The translations under genes and the position numbers were made by a program. Source: Flavobacterium sp. (GTDB taxonomy: Bacteria > Bacteroidota > Bacteroidia > Flavobacteriales > Flavobacteriaceae). From it: DNA of 36,563 nt. Numbering within the stretch: the first letter of the stretch is position 1; each line of letters starts with the position of its first letter. Below are positions 32,564 through 36,563 of this stretch, piece by piece. Below the pieces are notes generated by a model. That model did not search any database. It was given only the letters and a program-made list of their open reading frames with translations, and was not told the DNA's origin. The DNA lies in contig DNNO01000029.1 of assembly GCA_003497625.1 (NCBI GenBank), positions 14,814 to 51,376 of the forward strand. The letters run 5' to 3'.

Positions 32564-33005
32564 AGTTTTTATAATATTTCAAAGGCACGATTAACATTCC
32601 AAAACATTCTCCATGTTCTTTACCAATGTGTTTGTGGTGCATTTTGTGAGCTCTTCTAACCGCTCTAGCATATCTGTTATTAGCGTTTCTGAACAATTTA
32701 AAGCGTTGGTGAATAAAGATATCATGAACTAAGAAATAAGCTAATCCGTAAGCAAAGATTCCAATACCAATTGCTAAACCAATTTCTAAGATTTCGTATT
32801 TCCAAAGTAAAAAACAACCAATACTTACTAAAGCATAAAAAATAAAGAATGCATCATTGCGTTCAAACCAAGAATCGTGGTCTTTTTTATGATGATCGGC
32901 GTGCAAGCTCCATAAAAAGCCGTGCATAATGTATTTGTGACTAAACCAAGCCATAAATTCCATAAAGAAAAAGGTTGTAAAAAAAACTAAAACGTGTAAC
33001 CACAT
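32562..33005 (-). CDS. crtZ: Beta-carotene 3-hydroxylase (fatty-acid-hydroxylase superfamily)
   Basis: 147 residues, integral membrane di-iron enzyme. Histidine boxes: H23-KYIM-H28, H35-AD-H38-H39, H94-DIFI-H99 and H120-KM-H123-H124, the pattern of the CrtZ-type carotenoid hydroxylases. It converts beta-carotene to zeaxanthin (via cryptoxanthin). Last gene of the crtI-crtB-crtZ unit, 10 bases after crtB. No lycopene cyclase gene is in the window, so crtY must be elsewhere if the product is zeaxanthin. Confidence 0.9.
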   Translation of the reverse strand: MWLHVLVFFTTFFFMEFMAWFSHKYIMHGFLWSLHADHHKKDHDSWFERNDAFFIFYALVSIGCFLLWKYEILEIGLAIGIGIFAYGLAYFLVHDIFIHQRFKLFRNANNRYARAVRRAHKMHHKHIGKEHGECFGMLIVPLKYYKN

Positions 33006-33015
33006 AATTATAGTA

Positions 33016-33855
33016 TTAAATTATATTTAATCTGTATTTGACATAGCATCTTGCTAATAATTCTACTTTTTGATAATCAGAAACACGAATTCGCGTGTTT
33101 TTAATTTCTAAAGAAGGTGTTTTTTGAAGCTTTTTTAATAACTTCTTGTAATATCTGTAAGCGGTGTAAACTCCAAATTTAGCTTCTAAAGGTAAGTTTT
33201 TAATTCCTTCAAATGCGGCTTCAAAATCACTTTCAATATCAGCAATAATTTCTTGTTTCGATTTTTCATCTAAATGATTCAAATCGGTATTTGGAAAATA
33301 AGTTCTACTTAAATCTTCAAAATCTGCTTTTAAATCTCTTAAAAAATTCACTTTTTGAAAAGCTGAACCTAATCGCATAGCTGAATCTTTTAATTCATTG
33401 TATTTTTCCTCATTTCCGTTAACAAAGACTTTCAAGCACATTAAACCCACTACATCAGCCGAACCATAAATGTATTCTTGATATTCTTCTGTAGTTTTGT
33501 ATTCACTTTTACTTAAATCTAATCTCATACTTTTCATGAAAGCATCAATCATTTCCTGTGGAATGTTATATTTATTCACAGTATATTGAAATGAATTTAA
33601 AATAGGATTTAAACTTATTTTATGCTCCAATGCATCTGCTAAATCTTGTTCAAATTTTGAAAAAAGGAATTCTTTATCATAATCATGAAATGAATCCACA
33701 ATTTCATCTGCAAAGCGAACAAAACCATAAATGTTATAAATATCTTGTCTAATACTTGGTGCTAACATTTTTACAGCACTTGAAAAAGAAGTACTGTAAG
33801 CCTTAGTTACTTTTACACTGCAATCATTAGAAACTTTGTCAAATAGTGCCTTCAT
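33016..33855 (-). CDS. crtB: Phytoene synthase
   Basis: 279 residues. It condenses two geranylgeranyl diphosphate molecules to phytoene. The two Asp-rich motifs are present: D50-EIV-D54 in the FVRFADEIVDS segment, and D174-LKA-D178 in FLRDLKADFEDLSRTYFP. The length is usual for bacterial CrtB. It lies two bases after the crtI stop codon, so both are co-transcribed. It is the first committed enzyme of the carotenoid pathway and the likeliest target of the control system upstream. Confidence 0.93.
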   Translation of the reverse strand: MKALFDKVSNDCSVKVTKAYSTSFSSAVKMLAPSIRQDIYNIYGFVRFADEIVDSFHDYDKEFLFSKFEQDLADALEHKISLNPILNSFQYTVNKYNIPQEMIDAFMKSMRLDLSKSEYKTTEEYQEYIYGSADVVGLMCLKVFVNGNEEKYNELKDSAMRLGSAFQKVNFLRDLKADFEDLSRTYFPNTDLNHLDEKSKQEIIADIESDFEAAFEGIKNLPLEAKFGVYTAYRYYKKLLKKLQKTPSLEIKNTRIRVSDYQKVELLARCYVKYRLNII

Positions 33856-33857
33856 TC

Positions 33858-35318
33858 TTATTGATATTTTTCTATTAAATCTGAAACTAGTTTTCCTGAG
33901 ATTAAGGAAGGAGGAACTCCTGGTCCTGGTACAGTTAATTGTCCAGTAAAATATAAGTTTTTGACTTTTTTACTTTTCAATTTAGGTCTTAAAAAAGCAG
34001 TTTGCAGTAAAGTATTCGCCATACCATATGCATTCCCTTTATATGAATTATAGTCTTTTATGAAATCATTCACGCAAAACGATTCCTTAAAGATAATATT
34101 ATTTTTTACTTTTTGATCTGTTAGTTGCTCAAGACGTGTAATTATTTTTTCAAAATACAGTTCTCTTAACTCTTTTGTGTCTTCTAATCCTGGTGCTAGT
34201 GGAATTAAAAAGATACCTGCTTCTTTTCCTTCTGGAGCGCAATTCTCATCTGTTTTAGATGGAAAACTGGCGTAGAAAAGTGGTTCTTCAGGCCATTTTG
34301 GATTGTCATAAATTGCTTCGGCATGAATATCGAAATCTACATCAAAGAACAAAGAATGATGTTCTACGTTTTCAATTTTCTTATCAAAACCAACATAAAA
34401 TAGGAGAGAAGAAGGAGCAAATGTTTTACTTTCCCAATAATTTTCTGAATACTGACGGTAATTTTTATCTAACAAAGTTTCAGAATGATGATAATCAGCA
34501 CCGCTTAAAATTACATCACCTGTTACAATTTGATTGTTAACTAATATACCAGTAGCTTTTCCATTGGTAACATCAATCTTTTCTACATTAGCATTCGTTT
34601 CGATTTTTACACCTAATTCTCTTGCCAACGTTTCCATAGCCAATATTACCGAATACATTCCATTTTTTGGATGCCAAGTTCCTAATCCAAAATCGGCATA
34701 ATTCATGAAGTTATAAAAAGAAGGCGTATCACTTGGTTTAGCTCCTAAAAACAAAACTGGAAATTCTAATATTTGAACCAACTTCATGTTTTTGAATCGT
34801 TTTCGAACATCTTTTTTAATGTTACTGAAAAACTGATTCACTTTTTTAGCTGTTTCCAAGGTGATTAATTCCATTGGAGATTCACCCGGGCGATACACTA
34901 AATCTTTAATCGCAATATCATAATTGCTTTTGGCTTCTGCCATAAATTGTTCCAATTGCTTACCACTTCCTTTCTCGATTGATTCGAAAGTTTTTACAAT
35001 TTCGGGAAGATTATCAGCAATAGTTACAAAATCTAAGTGACCAAAATATACTTGATAGGCTGGAGAAAGTTTTATCAATTCGTAATAATCGGATGGTTTT
35101 TTGTTAAAATCACCAAAGAAGCGTTCAAAAACATCAGGCATCCAATACCAAGTTGGGCCAATATCAAAAGTAAACCCCTCTTTTTTAAGTTGACGAGCTC
35201 TTCCTCCTATGGTGGTGTTTTTTTCAAAGATTGTAACATCATTCCCTTGTTTTGCTAGATAGCATGCTGCAGATAATGACGAAAATCCAGAACCGATTAT
35301 TATAATTTTTTTACGCAC
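33858..35318 (-). CDS. crtI: Phytoene desaturase
   Basis: 486 residues. A flavoprotein that introduces double bases into phytoene to give lycopene. The N-terminal dinucleotide fold is IIIGSGFSSLSAACYLAK (~5-22), followed by FEKNTTIGGRA and the GFTFDIGPTW segment; the C-terminus carries the carotenoid-desaturase motif GPGVPPSLISGK (near 465-478). It heads the structural gene set crtI-crtB-crtZ. A -7 box and a putative CarH operator lie just upstream of its ATG. Confidence 0.93.
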   Translation of the reverse strand: MRKKIIIIGSGFSSLSAACYLAKQGNDVTIFEKNTTIGGRARQLKKEGFTFDIGPTWYWMPDVFERFFGDFNKKPSDYYELIKLSPAYQVYFGHLDFVTIADNLPEIVKTFESIEKGSGKQLEQFMAEAKSNYDIAIKDLVYRPGESPMELITLETAKKVNQFFSNIKKDVRKRFKNMKLVQILEFPVLFLGAKPSDTPSFYNFMNYADFGLGTWHPKNGMYSVILAMETLARELGVKIETNANVEKIDVTNGKATGILVNNQIVTGDVILSGADYHHSETLLDKNYRQYSENYWESKTFAPSSLLFYVGFDKKIENVEHHSLFFDVDFDIHAEAIYDNPKWPEEPLFYASFPSKTDENCAPEGKEAGIFLIPLAPGLEDTKELRELYFEKIITRLEQLTDQKVKNNIIFKESFCVNDFIKDYNSYKGNAYGMANTLLQTAFLRPKLKSKKVKNLYFTGQLTVPGPGVPPSLISGKLVSDLIEKYQ

Positions 35319-35331
35319 TTGGTTTTATTTT

Positions 35332-35364
35332 GTTTAACAAAAATAGTAAAAAAGTTAAACAAAA
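35332..35364 (-). promoter_or_regulatory. crtI promoter with three 11-bp tandem repeats (putative CarH operator)
   Basis: On the minus strand three consecutive 11-bp units read TTTTGTTTAAC (35364-35354), TTTTTTACTAT (35353-35343) and TTTTGTTAAAC (35342-35332). The outer units differ at one base. The last one overlaps the -7 box TATTTTTG (35345-35338) and extends into the palindrome TTTTGTTTAACAAAA (35328-35342). The start codon of crtI is 14 bases further on. The same array lies before carH. Confidence 0.65.
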
Positions 35365-35373
35365 CAAATATTT

Positions 35374-36273
35374 TTACAAAGTATTTGAAAGTTCTTCTAT
35401 GCTATTGTATATGTGTATATTGTTAGGTAGTGACTTGGATGTTATAAATTGTGTCATTCTACCTAATAATAAAACTTCGTGGTTTGTGTTTTCAAGTAGT
35501 TTCGCTTGCATGTCAACAATATAACTATCAATTTCTTCTTGGTTTGGTTCTACAGTTAAATAGCTTACAAAAGTTATTTTTTCATAAGAGTTTTTTAAAT
35601 CTAACAAACTTTCAGTTGGAATACTTTCCCCTAAATAAATGGTTTGATAGCCTTTTAATAGAATTTCGTAATTCAAATACATTAAGCCAAGTTCATGAAC
35701 TTCGTTAAGAGGAAGAAATAAAACAAATACATTGTCAGTTTTTGTAGGTTCTAATATTTGAACTTTTTCAGTATTAATTAAAAGTTTTTGTTTGATTAGG
35801 TAACTTATAAAATGCTCGTGAGCAGGAGAAATAGTTTCGGTTTGCCATAAGAAACCGATTTCTTGCATTAGTGGAATAAATACAGTGTAGAAAACTTCTC
35901 TAAAAGATTTTTCGCTTAATAATTCATTATAAGTATTGAAAAATAAAGATTGATCAAAATTCATCATTGCCATTTTAAAAGTACTTATGGCATGAGTTTT
36001 CGCACTTTTTTCGGAAATAATATCGTTGGCAAGTTTATTTATTTGCTCCTGATTCAGGGTGCCAATTTTAGAAATTTTATAACCATAATTATGAAGTAAT
36101 ACGATGTTTAATAACTTTTGTAAGTTTTTTATATCGTACGAACGTATGTTAGTATCAGATCGCATAGGTTCTAAAACATTATAACGTTTTTCCCAGATAC
36201 GAATAGTATGTGCTTTTATGCCAGAAAGATTTTCTAAATCTTTGATACTAAATACATTTTTAACGTTGTTCAT
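35374..36273 (-). CDS. carH: CarH-like B12-dependent photoreceptor, MerR-family transcriptional regulator
   Basis: 299 residues from the ATG at 36273; the in-frame ATG at 36297 lies inside the -7 box and is unlikely. N-terminal MerR helix-turn-helix (~7-70: FSIKDLENLSGIKAHTIRIW, then EKRYNVLEP), then a B12-binding region like that of CarH/LitR. In the four-helix cap W143-x9-E153-H154 is an exact match to the W-x9-EH signature that shelters the adenosyl group. E191-V-H193-E-L-G196 is an ExHxxG lower-axial cobalt ligand motif. Known CarH tetramers repress carotenoid genes in the dark with AdoCbl, and light breaks them. The residue after W143 is Gln, not the His that Thermus CarH uses as the light-state ligand. 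It lies 55 bases before crtI and probably represses it and itself. Confidence 0.88.
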   Translation of the reverse strand: MNNVKNVFSIKDLENLSGIKAHTIRIWEKRYNVLEPMRSDTNIRSYDIKNLQKLLNIVLLHNYGYKISKIGTLNQEQINKLANDIISEKSAKTHAISTFKMAMMNFDQSLFFNTYNELLSEKSFREVFYTVFIPLMQEIGFLWQTETISPAHEHFISYLIKQKLLINTEKVQILEPTKTDNVFVLFLPLNEVHELGLMYLNYEILLKGYQTIYLGESIPTESLLDLKNSYEKITFVSYLTVEPNQEEIDSYIVDMQAKLLENTNHEVLLLGRMTQFITSKSLPNNIHIYNSIEELSNTL

Positions 36274-36288
36274 CTTTTTCTTTATTTT

Positions 36289-36321
36289 GTTTAACAAAAG
36301 TAATAAAAAAAGTAAACAAAA
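36289..36321 (-). promoter_or_regulatory. carH promoter with three 11-bp tandem repeats (putative CarH operator)
   Basis: Units read TTTTGTTTACT (36321-36311), TTTTTTATTAC (36310-36300) and TTTTGTTAAAC (36299-36289) on the minus strand, in the same phase as upstream of crtI. The -7 box TACTTTTG (36302-36295) overlaps units two and three. The palindrome TTTTGTTTAACAAAA recurs at 36285-36299. A further GTTTAAC lies at 36342-36348. This points to autoregulation. Confidence 0.6.
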
Positions 36322-36419
36322 AAATTTTTATGATAAAAAATGTTTAACTAATAAGAAAAATAATCAAACAATTTTTTTTTTTAAGAATAAGAAAAGAGTT
36401 TGTAGGAAGTAAATATTTG

Positions 36420-36502
36420 TGACCATGGAGGGATTTGAACCCTCACGCCCTTGCGAGCACCACCCCCTCAAGATGGCGAGTCTACCGTTTCTCCACATGG
36501 CC
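36420..36502 (-). tRNA. tRNA-Leu (anticodon GAG)
   Basis: The complete cloverleaf can be folded on the minus strand: acceptor GGCCATG/CATGGTC (one G-U pair), D-stem GAG/CTC, anticodon stem CCATC/GGTGG with loop TTGAGGG (anticodon GAG), a long class-II variable arm (GCTC gcaa GGGC) and T-arm GAGGG-TTCAAAT-CCCTC. Leu with a long variable arm fits. Discriminator A at 36420. It reads CUC and CUU codons. Confidence 0.93.
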
Positions 36503-36509
36503 TTAAAAA

Positions 36510-36545
36510 AATAAAGACGTTGCAGTGCAACGTCTTTATTTTTTT
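36510..36545. terminator. Terminator between two minus-strand tRNA genes
   Basis: A perfect 14-bp stem (36510-36523 with 36527-36540) with AGT loop and T-tract on the plus side; on the minus strand it is flanked by T-rich sequence as well. It lies just downstream (minus direction) of the partial tRNA at 36547. Confidence 0.8.
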
Positions 36546-36546
36546 G

Positions 36547-36563
36547 TGACCTGGCTGGGGCTC
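36547..36563 (-). tRNA. 3' end of a second tRNA gene, cut by the window edge
   Basis: The last 17 bases, read on the minus strand, give a GAGCCCC stretch that fits the end of a T-loop and a T-stem strand, then CCAGGTC as acceptor 3' strand and a discriminator A. The isotype cannot be told from this fragment. Confidence 0.6.

Noticed and set aside
36274-36297. Upstream start codon of carH
   Set aside because: It falls inside the TACTTTTG -7 box and the putative operator; the ATG at 36273 leaves a plausible 5' leader and an intact MerR domain.
1-36563. CRISPR arrays, prophage or transposase genes
   Set aside because: No regularly spaced repeats, phage structural genes or transposase-like proteins were seen on either strand.

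Overview
The window looks like chromosome of a Flavobacterium-type member of the Bacteroidota. The DNA is AT-rich. Near-perfect TAnnTTTG promoter boxes sit close to start codons. Several proteins carry type IX secretion (T9SS) C-terminal tails or Bacteroidota-restricted families (DUF6452, DUF6048, DUF5777, DUF4252, DUF3857), and many begin with short signal peptides ending in AQ. No rRNA, CRISPR array or insertion-sequence transposase is visible. The species cannot be named from sequence alone.

Layout. 1-5.95 kb: 3' part of an RNA methyltransferase, a small membrane protein, a two-gene accessory cassette (DUF6932-like nucleotidyltransferase plus unknown partner), a DUF6452/DUF6048 envelope pair, rlmD and a DUF1697 gene. 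6-9 kb: ornithine aminotransferase rocD with a strong terminator, then a stand-alone HEPN-domain gene next to a large GC-richer imperfect palindrome that resembles an integron-type recombination site. 9-13.3 kb: two divergent gene sets for envelope proteins (DUF4412, YceI, c-type cytochrome; OB-fold, ankyrin, DOMON-T9SS, DUF5777 barrel), probably an extracytoplasmic redox or haem-related module. 13.3-20.8 kb: tandem DUF3857/transglutaminase-like proteins, one of which has lost its catalytic residues, then a VCBS/ASPIC T9SS protein behind an SO2930-type dihaem cytochrome. 20.8-24.9 kb: thioesterase, small membrane protein, rmuC, a possible small RNA, a RluE-type pseudouridine synthase and a dienelactone hydrolase.

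24.9-30.4 kb is a vitamin B12 uptake locus: a BtuFCD-like ABC transporter on the minus strand, and on the plus strand a consensus promoter, a cobalamin riboswitch and a BtuB-like TonB-dependent receptor. 30.5-32.5 kb is an ECF sigma factor, putative anti-sigma factor and two DUF4252 proteins. 32.5-36.3 kb is a carotenoid operon (crtI-crtB-crtZ) preceded by a MerR regulator with the W-x9-EH and E-x-H-x-x-G signatures of the B12-based photoreceptor CarH. The window ends in a tRNA array (tRNA-Leu(GAG), terminator, start of another tRNA).

The most interesting result is the carH-crt region. Near-identical arrays of three 11-bp tandem units lie upstream of both carH and crtI, and in both cases the last unit overlaps the TAnnTTTG promoter box. 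This suggests light- and B12-dependent autoregulation and repression of pigment synthesis, within 10 kb of a B12 import locus that would supply the chromophore. The second candidate is the HEPN gene in a cassette-like setting, and the third is the nucleotidyltransferase two-gene cassette.
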